A stretch of DNA of 47,897 nt, from contig JAUWPW010000006.1 in NCBI GenBank assembly GCA_030611415.1, forward strand, positions 1 through 47,897, read 5' to 3'. The DNA comes from Candidatus Bipolaricaulota bacterium. Lineage in GTDB: Bacteria > Bipolaricaulota > Bipolaricaulia > UBA7950 > UBA9294. Position 1 is the first letter of the stretch. Each line of letters opens with the position of its first letter. Shown here in pieces: positions 17,081-26,156 of this stretch. The notes beneath the pieces were generated by a model. That model saw only the letters and a list, made by a program, of their open reading frames with translations, made no database searches and was not told the origin of the DNA. Position numbers and translations under genes: made by a program.

Positions 17081-18834
17081 GCCGTGTGACCGAAGTGTGG
17101 GTAGGTCTTGCAACATGCGGAGTCGCTGCAGGGGCGGAGCTGGTCTACTCTACATTTGAGTCATCATTGGCGAAACACAACCTACCGGTGACCATGAAAC
17201 GGGTTGGATGCATCGGAATGTGTTACAACGAACCGTTGGTAGATGTCGTAACAGCAGATGAAAACCGCTTTACCTATGGACACGTGTGCCCAGAAGATGT
17301 AGAGCGTATCGTGACCGAACACATACTAAACGGTCAACCAGTAAATGAGTTACTTATTCCGGCTGATGGTTTCTTCGAGCACCAAGTTCGCATTGTTCTC
17401 GAAAACTGTGGATTGATTGACCCCGAAGTACTAGAGGAGTATCAAAGACACGATGGCTATAAGGCACTTCAAAGAGTCCTGTCAGAGCTAACGCCAGCCG
17501 AAGTAATTGAAGAGATCAAATCATCTGGCCTGCGCGGCCGCGGCGGAGCGGGATTCCCTACCGGCGTCAAGTGGGGTTTTGCTGCTCGCGAGCCTGGACC
17601 AGAGAAGTTCCTTGTCTGTAATGCCGATGAAGGAGACCCTGGTGCATTCATGGATCGCAGTGTTCTTGAAGGTGATCCCCATCGCGTGATTGAGGGAATG
17701 ATCATTGCTGCCTATGCAATTGGCGCTCCACATGGATATATCTACGTGCGTGCTGAATATCCCATGGCGATCAAGAGACTGAAGAAGGCAATTGCCGCAG
17801 CCGACCAAGCTGGCTTCTTAGGAGAGAACATCCTCGGAAGCGATTTTTCATTTGAAATCAAGATAAAAACAGGCGCAGGGGCTTTTGTGTGCGGAGAAGA
17901 AACTGCGCTGATCGCCTCCATCGAGGGAAAGAGAGGAACACCCCGACGGCGCCCCCCTTATCCGGCTGTTTCTGGGTTGTGGGGAAGGCCAACCAATATT
18001 AACAACGTAGAAACCCTGGCAAACATCCCCTGGATTATTCGCCACGGAGCAAAGGAATTCGCACACTATGGAACCGAAGACAGTAGAGGGACGAAGGTCT
18101 TCGCTCTTGCGGGCAAGATAAATCATAGCGGTTTGATCGAAGTTCCAATGGGAATGTCCATCAAGGAGATTGTGTTTGATATCGGAGGCGGACTCCGAGA
18201 GAACAAAAAATTCAAGGCCGTGCAAATCGGTGGGCCATCAGGTGGATGCATACCAGCAAAACTTGCCGATGTCCCGGTAGACTACAAATCAATTACACAA
18301 ACCGGTGCAATCATGGGCTCTGGCGGGCTAATCGTGCTTGATGAAGACACGTGCATGGTAGATATTACTCGATTCTTTCTTGACTTCACGCAGAAAGAAT
18401 CCTGTGGAAAGTGCACCTTTTGCCGCATAGGAACAAAACGAATGCTGGAAACATTGACTCGTATCTGCGACGGAAAAGGAGTGCCCGAGGATGTTGCCAA
18501 CCTCATAGAGTTGGCTAACAAAGTCAAGGCCTACTCGTTGTGTGGACTTGGCCAAACCGCTCCGAACCCCGTACTCACCACCACTAAGTACTTCCGCAAT
18601 GAGTATGACACTCACATCATCGACAAATCGTGCCAGGCACACGTGTGCAAGGCTTTGATCCACTATGAGATCGATCCATCTGCATGCAAGAATTGCAGGT
18701 TATGTACAAAGCAATGTCCGGCACAGGCTATTTCTCAGGGAGAAGGGGACCACCAAGAAATTGATCAATCCGTCTGTATCAAGTGTGGCCAGTGCTATGA
18801 AGTGTGCCCATTTGGAGCAATCACCATTCAATAA
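17077..18834 (+). CDS. NuoF-like FMN/NAD(H)-binding subunit
   Basis: A 585-residue flavin-iron-sulfur protein of the NuoF/HydB/HndC type. Domains in order: an N-terminal thioredoxin-like region with Cys14, Cys45 and Cys49; an NADH/FMN-binding core with GLRGRGGAGFPTGVKW at 151-166 and CGEETALIASIEG at 272-284; an N3-type [4Fe-4S] site at Cys443, 446, 449 and 489; and a C-terminal two-cluster ferredoxin (Cys537/540/543/547 and 567/570/573/577). The extra ferredoxin tail distinguishes it from respiratory NuoF and is typical of electron-bifurcating hydrogenases and Stn. It should exchange electrons between NAD(H) and ferredoxin or the large subunit. Middle gene of the operon, 12 bp before the fusion protein. 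Confidence 0.93.
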   Translation: MSRVTEVWVGLATCGVAAGAELVYSTFESSLAKHNLPVTMKRVGCIGMCYNEPLVDVVTADENRFTYGHVCPEDVERIVTEHILNGQPVNELLIPADGFFEHQVRIVLENCGLIDPEVLEEYQRHDGYKALQRVLSELTPAEVIEEIKSSGLRGRGGAGFPTGVKWGFAAREPGPEKFLVCNADEGDPGAFMDRSVLEGDPHRVIEGMIIAAYAIGAPHGYIYVRAEYPMAIKRLKKAIAAADQAGFLGENILGSDFSFEIKIKTGAGAFVCGEETALIASIEGKRGTPRRRPPYPAVSGLWGRPTNINNVETLANIPWIIRHGAKEFAHYGTEDSRGTKVFALAGKINHSGLIEVPMGMSIKEIVFDIGGGLRENKKFKAVQIGGPSGGCIPAKLADVPVDYKSITQTGAIMGSGGLIVLDEDTCMVDITRFFLDFTQKESCGKCTFCRIGTKRMLETLTRICDGKGVPEDVANLIELANKVKAYSLCGLGQTAPNPVLTTTKYFRNEYDTHIIDKSCQAHVCKALIHYEIDPSACKNCRLCTKQCPAQAISQGEGDHQEIDQSVCIKCGQCYEVCPFGAITIQ

Positions 18835-18846
18835 GAAGGGAATCAT

Positions 18847-21800
18847 ATGCTCTCAGTTACGATAAATGAAAGGAATGTGTGCGGGTTCAAGGATGAGACA
18901 ATCCTTGAGTTAGCGCGTCGTATCCAGATTGATATCCCTGCTTTATGCGCTGAAGAGCGGCTTGAGCCATTTGACTCCTGTGGGATCTGTGTCGTTGAAG
19001 TAGAAGGAATGGGAGTTGTTACATCTTGCTCCACCCCAATCAAAGACGGTATGATTATCCATACCCATAGCAAGGCAGCGGAGGAAGTTAGGCGAACGGC
19101 ATTAGAGCTGCTCTTGAGTAACCATTGGGGAGATTGCATCGCCCCATGCCAGCTCGCCTGCCCAGCACACACTGACTGCCAAGGCTATGTAAGCCTAACA
19201 GGAAATGGACTGTTTTTTGAAGCTCTTCAATTACTCTACGAAAAACTTCCTTTTCCTGCATCCTTTGGCAGGATCTGTCCTGCTCCGTGCGAGGATGCTT
19301 GCCGTCGTCAAATAGCCGATGATCCCTTACAAATCCGCTATATCAAGCGATTCTTAGGAGACAAGGAATTCGACTATATCCCCAAGGTTAGCAAGGATAC
19401 GGGGTACAGTATTGCCATCGTAGGCGGTGGGCCCGCAGGGCTGTCTGCTGCCTACTTCCTCAGGCGAAACGGACATGCTACTGTAGTGTTTGATGCCATG
19501 CCCAAGATGGGAGGGATGCTCCGCTACGGCATACCTGACTTTCGCCTCCCCCAAAAAGTGCTCGACCGCGAGATTACAGTTCTACAGAGGATGGGAATCG
19601 AGTTTCGAAATGACATGCACCTAGGAAAAGAACTTTCACTGGCTGCCCTGGAGCGAGACTTCGATGCCATATTTCTCGGCCTTGGGGCATGGGGAGCACG
19701 TAGTCTCGCTATCACAGGCAAGGATCATCCAGCTGTCTTCCAAGGGATTGACTTACTACGAACGGTTAATGAGGGAAACAAAACGCCTCTGCCTGATCAC
19801 GTCGCTGTAATTGGAGGCGGAAATACCGCCATGGATGCGGCACGATCGGCGCTTCGCCTTGGGGCACAAGTAACAGTCCTCTATCGGAGAAGCCGCGAGC
19901 AAATGCCAGCTCTTCCAAGGGAGATTGTCGAGGTCGAAGAAGAAGGAGCTGTCTTTCAGTTTCTCACTCAGCCAGTTGAGTTCATCAGCAATGGTAGTCT
20001 CCTCTCCGGAGTGAAGTGTATCAAGATGAAGCTCGGTGCCCCCGACGCTCAGGGACGTGCCAGACCGATTCAGATTGACGGCTCCGAATTCGTCGTGCCT
20101 GTCAAAGCAGTGATCCTTGCCGTAGGACAGTTAGTAGATACAACGTGTCTAGTCCAGTCGCCAGTGGATACCGATCAACACGGTCGGATTATAATCGACG
20201 AGGGAACCGGACAAACTTCTCATAAGAAGATATTTGCCGGTGGGGATGTAGTAACAGGTCCCGGATTTGCTGTCGAAGCGGTAGGCGCTGCACACCAAGC
20301 AGCTGATGCAATTGAGCGTTACCTACTCAAAGAAAACACCACCCCATCATTTATCTATACCAACGAAAAGATCGATGTAACAGAGGCGGATCTAGGAGAT
20401 GTGCTCCGAGTCCCACGGATACCCGCGTACGTACACCCCCCGGCAGAACGCATCCACGATTTCAGCGAGCACGAAACAAACTTCACCGATGAACAGGCCG
20501 AGAAAGAAGGGAAGCGATGCTTAGGCTGTGGATGTCTGGCTTTTAACCACTGCCTGTTGCGAGACTATGCAACGATGGCTCATGCCTCACAAGACACGTA
20601 CAAGGGCGAGCTATCGCGTAAACTTCCAGATAACAGGCATCCGTTCATCATCCGTGACCCTGGTAAATGCATCGCCTGTGGGCGGTGTGTACGTGTCTGC
20701 GGCGATATTTGCGGTATTCACGCCATCGACTTTGTTGGGCGTGGAATTGACGCCGAGATAGAAGCTCCATTTGATCATCCCTGGCAGGAATCCAGCTGCA
20801 TCTCCTGTGGTGCATGCGTTGACGCGTGTCCCACCGGAACATTGGAAGACAGAACAGCACTCGAGAAACAGCTACCGATTCAATTAATAGAGACAAATTC
20901 AACGTGTTGCCTGTGCAGCCTTGGCTGTGAGATCAAAGTGGGGAACCTGAACGACAACTACATGAGAACACTCCCTGCAAAAGAGGGGGCCATTCTTTGC
21001 GCCAAGGGGCGCTACGGGTGGCATAAACTGGTCTCAGAACCGCGAATAACTCACCCTCTCATTCGGACGAAAGAAGGCCTTATCAAGGTATCATGGGATG
21101 AAGCGTTCAATCATATCAAGGAATCGCTCACCAGTGGAGGGTCAGCGACAACCGTAATCGGCGCAGGACATTTGACGAACGAAGAGGCCTACCTTATCGC
21201 TCGGTTGGCACGCGAGGGGTTAGATACGGATCTTCTCACAATTGAAGAGCTTAGTGATGACAAGGGAGTCAGGCTACCGGCACGTGCTATCACTTCTACT
21301 GATGCTATCGCTACAGCTGATCTGATCTTCGTTCTTGGTCCTAGATCTCCATACGAAGGGTTTGTTCTCGACCTGAAGGTCCGTGCAGCTCAGAGGGCCG
21401 GCGCAACTGTAGTTAGCCTTCAAGGGAGACTGGGCGATGCCGACATCGTAATCGATGATAGCGACCCAAAATCAATCATTGAACAACTTACTGAGCCGGC
21501 AGAGAACAAAACGCATGATGGGCTTACATCACTTCGCGAACATATCGCCCTTGCCAAAAACCCCTTGCTTGTAATTGAAGAACGAATGATCGGCCAAGAG
21601 ACTGCACGCGCTATCCTCGGCCTTGTCAAGGACAAACCATCCTACAAAATCGTGCTACTTCGTGGGCTAGCAAATCTGAATGGTCTTATGCAACTTGGGT
21701 TCCGGGCAGTAAACGAGTCCTCATCTGACCAGCTTTCCACGTGTTTTGTCTTTGGTGCCAACCCTGGCAAAGATCCCATCTATGCCAGTAAATTGGAACA

Positions 21801-22164
21801 GACTAACCTTGTTGTGGCAATGACCCACATGCAGAACGAAACAACGAATTACGCTGATGTTGTCTTGGCAATGTCTCTTCCGATTGAATGCCGGGGACAT
21901 CTAATCGATACTAACAACAGAACTAAGGCGTTATCATCTGATCTTAGCAGTCCCATTCATAAAGAAAACTGGAAGATCATTGTTGAACTTGGTTCTGTGC
22001 TCGGTCTAGGCTGGCATTACAGCGAACTCCAAGCAGTAACAAAGGACACAAACTCTCTGTTGGGCTCTCATTCCGTAAATAAAGACGGTGTTTCGATGTT
22101 TCCGGGCACAGTAAGCTCCTTAACACTTGCGATCGAACATGAGTTATCCAAAGCAGGGATATAG
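18847..22164 (+). CDS. Stn-type large subunit: GltD/NfnB-like flavoprotein fused to ferredoxin and NuoG-like domains
   Basis: A 1105-residue multi-cofactor fusion. In order: a plant-type [2Fe-2S] domain (Cys34, 45, 48, 61); a GltD-type N-terminal cluster domain (Cys97, 101, 105, 111, 144, 148, 152); an FAD site GGGPAG at 193-198 and an NADP-type site GGGNTA at 323-328, as in NfnB/GltD; a Cys-rich linker (558, 561, 563); a two-cluster ferredoxin (Cys608/611/614/618 and 651/654/657/661); and a molybdopterin-oxidoreductase-like domain led by a [4Fe-4S] site (Cys687/690/694/718). The last domain is shorter than formate dehydrogenase. With the NuoE- and NuoF-like partners this matches the Stn (Sporomusa-type Nfn) architecture, which couples NADH, NADPH and ferredoxin. 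A fused GltD/hydrogenase- or formate-linked role is possible but no catalytic subunit is adjacent. Confidence 0.82.
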   Translation: MLSVTINERNVCGFKDETILELARRIQIDIPALCAEERLEPFDSCGICVVEVEGMGVVTSCSTPIKDGMIIHTHSKAAEEVRRTALELLLSNHWGDCIAPCQLACPAHTDCQGYVSLTGNGLFFEALQLLYEKLPFPASFGRICPAPCEDACRRQIADDPLQIRYIKRFLGDKEFDYIPKVSKDTGYSIAIVGGGPAGLSAAYFLRRNGHATVVFDAMPKMGGMLRYGIPDFRLPQKVLDREITVLQRMGIEFRNDMHLGKELSLAALERDFDAIFLGLGAWGARSLAITGKDHPAVFQGIDLLRTVNEGNKTPLPDHVAVIGGGNTAMDAARSALRLGAQVTVLYRRSREQMPALPREIVEVEEEGAVFQFLTQPVEFISNGSLLSGVKCIKMKLGAPDAQGRARPIQIDGSEFVVPVKAVILAVGQLVDTTCLVQSPVDTDQHGRIIIDEGTGQTSHKKIFAGGDVVTGPGFAVEAVGAAHQAADAIERYLLKENTTPSFIYTNEKIDVTEADLGDVLRVPRIPAYVHPPAERIHDFSEHETNFTDEQAEKEGKRCLGCGCLAFNHCLLRDYATMAHASQDTYKGELSRKLPDNRHPFIIRDPGKCIACGRCVRVCGDICGIHAIDFVGRGIDAEIEAPFDHPWQESSCISCGACVDACPTGTLEDRTALEKQLPIQLIETNSTCCLCSLGCEIKVGNLNDNYMRTLPAKEGAILCAKGRYGWHKLVSEPRITHPLIRTKEGLIKVSWDEAFNHIKESLTSGGSATTVIGAGHLTNEEAYLIARLAREGLDTDLLTIEELSDDKGVRLPARAITSTDAIATADLIFVLGPRSPYEGFVLDLKVRAAQRAGATVVSLQGRLGDADIVIDDSDPKSIIEQLTEPAENKTHDGLTSLREHIALAKNPLLVIEERMIGQETARAILGLVKDKPSYKIVLLRGLANLNGLMQLGFRAVNESSSDQLSTCFVFGANPGKDPIYASKLEQTNLVVAMTHMQNETTNYADVVLAMSLPIECRGHLIDTNNRTKALSSDLSSPIHKENWKIIVELGSVLGLGWHYSELQAVTKDTNSLLGSHSVNKDGVSMFPGTVSSLTLAIEHELSKAGI

Positions 22165-22285
22165 TCTTTGAGATAATCCTTAGCACGACCATAGTTCATA
22201 AACATCAACGAACTTCAGATCCTTTGGATTCGTGCACCTCTCACCAGCTTGACATCTATAAGCAAGAAGCTATTCTGAGAGAGCA

Positions 22286-23266
22286 ATGATGCAAGCAGTT
22301 GCTGTAACTGACCTTCACGGAAATGTCTCCCTCTACGAGCTCCTGTTACGCGTCGCCAATCTATGGAAGCTTACCTCCATCTTTATCACCGGTGACCTTG
22401 CCCCTAGCACTCTTCAAATTCAACAAGATAGCGTCAAGAGCATCACTGGCCGCGAACGTGGAGCGGTTGTACAAGAGAAGTTCTTCACCGATCAATTTAT
22501 CCCTCTTCTCGGTAGCTTTCTCCTCGAACATCGCCATACTGACATCTACGCAATTATGGGGAACGATGACCGCCGAGTGAATGAACCCTTATTGAAGGCG
22601 TTCGATGAAGATGTAACAAATTTTCACCTATTAAACGATCGACTAGTTCCACTACGCGATTCCCATCAAAAGCAATCGTTCTTCCCCGGCGAGATACCTC
22701 GGCTGTGGGTGGCAGGATATCCCTACGTTCCTCCTGGGGGATCCCTGTTAATGGACTGGGTGAAGTATGAGAACCGCGTCAAACTACGGCCATCAGGAAT
22801 GGATTCCACCACGGACATCTACGACATGGGGATTGCGACAGATACACGAGCCCACTTGTCAACGATCGCGGACGACCTCGATGATTTCGAAGCCTATTTG
22901 CAACGTGATTCCCACACCAAAAGCAAGATCTCCTACAATCCCGCGCGGACAATCCATCTCTTCCACGCCTCTCCTTACAACACACTACTTGACTGGACTA
23001 CCCCTCGCGGGCGCTACGACTACCTTCATCTCCCCGATCACGTGGGAAGCGTAGAGATCCGCCGGTTTATCGAGCGCACACAACCTTATCTGGTTCTTTC
23101 AGGGCACTGCCACGAGTCCGTTGTCATCGGTGATTACAAGGATGATTTAGGAAAGACGCGCTGCGTTAATCCAGGGAGCCAGACACACCTGGATGTATTG
23201 AGCTTAGTACAATTTGATATTTACCATCCACAGGAGATGAAACAGTTCTTCATCCACGCACGATGA
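22286..23266 (+). CDS. Metallophosphoesterase family protein
   Basis: A 326-residue calcineurin-like phosphoesterase. Metal-site motifs are in order: DLHGN near residue 10, FITGDLAP near 36 (GD with the second metal aspartate), MGNDDRR near 90 (GND), a FHASP histidine near 230, and SGHCHES near 275 (GHxH). It is longer than YfcE-type enzymes because of a middle insertion of about 90 residues. It probably hydrolyses a phosphodiester or phosphomonoester in the cytoplasm; the substrate is unknown. Two adjacent ATGs (22286, 22289) follow a GAGAG site. It ends just before a strong hairpin shared with the convergent nucleotidyltransferase gene. Confidence 0.85.
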   Translation: MMQAVAVTDLHGNVSLYELLLRVANLWKLTSIFITGDLAPSTLQIQQDSVKSITGRERGAVVQEKFFTDQFIPLLGSFLLEHRHTDIYAIMGNDDRRVNEPLLKAFDEDVTNFHLLNDRLVPLRDSHQKQSFFPGEIPRLWVAGYPYVPPGGSLLMDWVKYENRVKLRPSGMDSTTDIYDMGIATDTRAHLSTIADDLDDFEAYLQRDSHTKSKISYNPARTIHLFHASPYNTLLDWTTPRGRYDYLHLPDHVGSVEIRRFIERTQPYLVLSGHCHESVVIGDYKDDLGKTRCVNPGSQTHLDVLSLVQFDIYHPQEMKQFFIHAR

Positions 23267-23272
23267 AGGATC

Positions 23273-23299
23273 GGGGGCTCCTGGCCCACAGGAGCCCCC
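23273..23299. terminator. Bidirectional terminator hairpin
   Basis: GGGGGCTCCTG (23273-23283) and CAGGAGCCCCC (23289-23299) form a perfect 11-bp stem with a 5-nt loop, directly after the phosphoesterase stop and 12 bp before the end of the convergent nucleotidyltransferase gene. A strong stem at a convergent junction fits transcription termination from both sides, although T-runs are short. Confidence 0.75.
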
Positions 23300-23311
23300 A
23301 GACTTTAGAAG

Positions 23312-23818
23312 TTAACACCACAGACAAACGGGACTTGCCTCCACTGAACGGAGAATAGCCCCACAGCCACGGTGTTTCCATTGCTCCTCGACATCCACAA
23401 ACTGAACATCGAGGAGTCTTGCTGGACCACGAATCGGCCCAAGCAATCCTTGATAAGACGTCACCAATCCTAGATCCAGCCTCTGCAACAGCGCATACGC
23501 TTGATCTAGTTTGCGATGAACAACTACGATAAGATCAATATCCGAAGCGATTTGTGCATCTCCATTCATCGCACTTCCATAGAGATAAACACCACAAACA
23601 CCACATTCCAATCTTCCAAGATATCCTGCTATACCCTTTGCGATCCTATACCGAAGCGTACTATGGGCAAGCGCTTCACCGTTACGCAGTGCAATCACAG
23701 CCTGCTCCACACTTACATGTAAGCGATTGGCACAGAAAGCCACTGCACGGTTCAACAGCACCTCTGATTCAAGCTCCGCTGCAAGCAGACCACTTGGGGT
23801 ACCAAGGCTCATTTTCAT
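23312..23818 (-). CDS. Nucleotidyltransferase-domain protein
   Basis: A 168-residue protein with a polymerase-beta-type nucleotidyltransferase core: the motif GS-x10-DxD is visible (YLYGSAMNGD followed by SDIDLIVVV, about residues 78-97). The N-terminal 70 residues are helical, and the C-terminus contains a possible third acidic residue in LLDVQFVD. Proteins like this transfer a nucleotide to RNA, protein or an antibiotic; small ones are often antitoxin-like MNT proteins paired with HEPN proteins. No HEPN partner is adjacent, and it ends in a run of cysteines (CGAILRS...CLWC) of unknown meaning. Function not assignable beyond the domain. Confidence 0.72.
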   Translation of the reverse strand: MKMSLGTPSGLLAAELESEVLLNRAVAFCANRLHVSVEQAVIALRNGEALAHSTLRYRIAKGIAGYLGRLECGVCGVYLYGSAMNGDAQIASDIDLIVVVHRKLDQAYALLQRLDLGLVTSYQGLLGPIRGPARLLDVQFVDVEEQWKHRGCGAILRSVEASPVCLWC

Positions 23819-23835
23819 CCTCTCTTCACATTAGC

Positions 23836-25140
23836 CTAAAGGAACACACCACGCAGCATGGCCGCTTGCGCAACACGTTCCACTCCTAACACGAAGGCTG
23901 CCAACCGCAAGGAGATATTCCTTTCCTTGGACAGATCTAATACCTCCCTTAGAGCACGCTGCATAACTTTCCCAAGGCGCTGGTTGGTCTCCTCTTCCTC
24001 CCAAGGAAGACACTGGATATTCTGCACCCATTCAAAGTACGAGCAGACGACACCGCCAGCGTTGGCAAGGATGTCTGGCACAACGACGATTTCATTCTCT
24101 GCAAGGATAACGTCTGCTTCCGGAGTCGTGGGACCGTTTGCCGCTTCTATGATAACATTCGCTCTGACATGCGCTGCATTCTGTGAGGTGATTTGTGCCT
24201 CCAATGCAGCAGGGATCAATATATCCACATCAAGAGTGAGCAGTTCTTCGTTTGTGATCTCCTCTATGCCAGAAGCACAATAACCGGCAAGCAGGTGGCC
24301 CGGGGAACCCTTTACATAGTGGACAACATCGTCAATATCAAAGCCCTCACTGCGGTAGTATCCACCCGAGATGTCACTCAGTGCGACAACCTTACCACCC
24401 TGTTTGCTGAGCAGCCGGGCTGCAACCGATCCAACATTACCAAAACCCTGCACCGCAATAGTTGCATGAGAAAGGTCAATGCCAAGCCGCTGCAGAACTC
24501 CAATTGTGATAAACATCACTCCGCGCCCGGTTGCCTCCGCTCGCCCCAAGGCACCGCCAAGTTCAATGGATTTTCCCGTCACGATACCAGGAACTGCTTC
24601 ACCACGTAGTTGACTGGCTGTATCCACAACCCAGTTCATGATGGATGCGTTTGTATTCACATCCGGAGCAGGAATATCCTGCTTCGGTCCAATGATCGGA
24701 AGGATACGTGCGGTATAGCAACGAGTCAACCGCTCTACTTCCCGCTCAGAAAGCCGCGTCGGATCACATACAACTCCACCTTTTGCCCCACCATATGGCA
24801 CATTAGCCACAGCGCATTTCCATGTCATCCAACCAGCTAATGCTTTCACCTCATCAAGAGTTACACCAGGGTGATAACGAATCCCTCCTTTACATGGCCC
24901 ACGCGCGCTACTGTACTGAACCCGATATCCAGTAAAGACCTCTATCTCACCATCATCACGTATGATTGGAATGCTCACTTCCAGAGAGCGTTCCGGAGAA
25001 CGAAGAATCTTCCAGATACCATCCGGAATGCTCGTATGCACACGCGCCAGATCCAGCTGTCGCAACATCATCTGATAGGGATTAATCGTTGTCCGTACTG
25101 CTTCTTTTTGCAGAACCTCAGTTATTCTCTTAGCCGCCAT
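23836..25140 (-). CDS. gdhA: Glutamate dehydrogenase (Glu/Leu/Phe/Val family)
   Basis: A 434-residue NAD(P)-dependent glutamate dehydrogenase that interconverts glutamate with 2-oxoglutarate and ammonia. Substrate motifs are GPCKGGIRYHP (81-91) and VPYGGAKGGVVCDP (114-127, with the catalytic lysine), PAPDVNTN (157-164, catalytic aspartate), and a Rossmann motif QGFGNVGS at 231-238. Start chosen at ATG 25140, with GGAGGTG 8-12 nt upstream; an earlier in-frame start at 25182 lacks this. The length and motifs match the hexameric enzymes used by amino-acid fermenters and thermophiles. It is divergent from a Crp/Fnr-type regulator across a 300-bp gap, suggesting regulation by that protein. Confidence 0.95.
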   Translation of the reverse strand: MAAKRITEVLQKEAVRTTINPYQMMLRQLDLARVHTSIPDGIWKILRSPERSLEVSIPIIRDDGEIEVFTGYRVQYSSARGPCKGGIRYHPGVTLDEVKALAGWMTWKCAVANVPYGGAKGGVVCDPTRLSEREVERLTRCYTARILPIIGPKQDIPAPDVNTNASIMNWVVDTASQLRGEAVPGIVTGKSIELGGALGRAEATGRGVMFITIGVLQRLGIDLSHATIAVQGFGNVGSVAARLLSKQGGKVVALSDISGGYYRSEGFDIDDVVHYVKGSPGHLLAGYCASGIEEITNEELLTLDVDILIPAALEAQITSQNAAHVRANVIIEAANGPTTPEADVILAENEIVVVPDILANAGGVVCSYFEWVQNIQCLPWEEEETNQRLGKVMQRALREVLDLSKERNISLRLAAFVLGVERVAQAAMLRGVFL

Positions 25141-25442
25141 AAGGCGTTCACCTCCAACGAGAAAGCATAGGTCCCTTCTCATACCAAGACTAGGCTAAAC
25201 GACAGTGGCACAAGTTCATTTTTGCAGCCCCGTAACCACTAGAAATGAAATCATTCACATCCCAAACTCAGCAAGATGGATAGTCTTTGTCCAAGGTTAG
25301 AAGCATAATAAGGGCCTCCAGCCATGGTCAGATAGCTACTTTAGTCATGTCATTTGTCATACTCATACCAGCTTAATAGGCGTACTCATCCCTCATAGAT
25401 GCCATGTAGTTCCCTGTCGTCTCACATTGGTTGCAACGGAGG
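25141..25442. promoter_or_regulatory. Divergent promoter region of gdhA and a Crp/Fnr gene
   Basis: About 300 bp without a gene. Both flanking genes are transcribed outward, so it must hold two promoters. I see no clear consensus Crp (TGTGA-N6-TCACA) or Fnr (TTGAT-N4-ATCAA) site; a short palindrome AATGA-AA-TCATT at 25244-25255 and repeated GTCAT words near 25350 are the only candidate operator-like features. AT-rich, otherwise unremarkable. Confidence 0.35.
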
Positions 25443-26135
25443 ATGAGTGTAGTCTGTTTTATTAGAGCGATGAGAAAAGTAATTCAGAAGAATGAAAGAC
25501 AGAAAGCTGACTGGAAGCAGCTCATTGACAGCTATGCTCCTCTCCACGTCCGTTACCCAGAGGGCGAACTCATCTACCAGGTTGGGACTTACGCTGCCGG
25601 AATCTACCTTATTACAAGGGGGTTTGTCAGTGACCACTGTACGACACGGAAGAAGGATCGCTACCTTTCCACATCAGAGATCCTTGGACCGGGTGAGCTC
25701 ATTGGTTTGGCAATCTTACTACAGGGATCCGATAAGCTGCACATAAGCCGTGCCCGCGCAATCACCGAAACAGAACTTTGCTTCTTTGAAAAGGAAAGCT
25801 TCTTTAAGATGGCGCAAGAACAGACCATAGTTAAGGATTACTGCATAGATTGCTTAGCACGACGTCTCTACTCCATAAAACGGCGGAGCTGCCCCACGGA
25901 TCACAAGACGCCCGCGGAGCAGATGTACCAACTCCTCCTTGAGCTAGCACAAAAACACGGGGAATACTCGGAGAAGGGGTTGATTCTTCTTCCAACAGAG
26001 ATCACCGAAGCGGTCCTAGCACAACTACTAGGAATCTCAAATACTAAGCTATCCCGTATCATCACCTCGGTTACCTGGGTCTCCTTATTAGGGGAACGGC
26101 TCGCCCTCCTCCCAGAGGCATCTCCTCTCAGCTAA
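25443..26135 (+). CDS. Crp/Fnr-family transcriptional regulator
   Basis: About 230 residues with an N-terminal cyclic-nucleotide-binding-type barrel (EGELIYQVGTYAAGIYLITRG, LGPGELIGLAILL) and a C-terminal winged helix (ITEAVLAQLLGISNTKLSRII). It is shaped like Crp/Fnr regulators but lacks the RxS phosphate-binding motif of cAMP-binding Crp and has no N-terminal cysteine cluster like Fnr, so the effector is unknown. The start is uncertain: TTG 25431, ATG 25443 (directly after GGAGG) and ATG 25470 are in frame. It shares the unusual YAAGxYxxxxGxVS segment with the convergent regulator downstream, suggesting an inverted duplicate. It is divergent from gdhA, its most likely target. Confidence 0.8.
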   Translation: MSVVCFIRAMRKVIQKNERQKADWKQLIDSYAPLHVRYPEGELIYQVGTYAAGIYLITRGFVSDHCTTRKKDRYLSTSEILGPGELIGLAILLQGSDKLHISRARAITETELCFFEKESFFKMAQEQTIVKDYCIDCLARRLYSIKRRSCPTDHKTPAEQMYQLLLELAQKHGEYSEKGLILLPTEITEAVLAQLLGISNTKLSRIITSVTWVSLLGERLALLPEASPLS

Positions 26136-26156
26136 ACGAAGAAAAGATCCCTTTCG

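Noticed and set aside
18847-22164. Hydrogenase or formate dehydrogenase large subunit
   Set aside because: No H-cluster cysteine signatures and no complete molybdopterin catalytic domain are visible; the GltD/NfnB-type core dominates.
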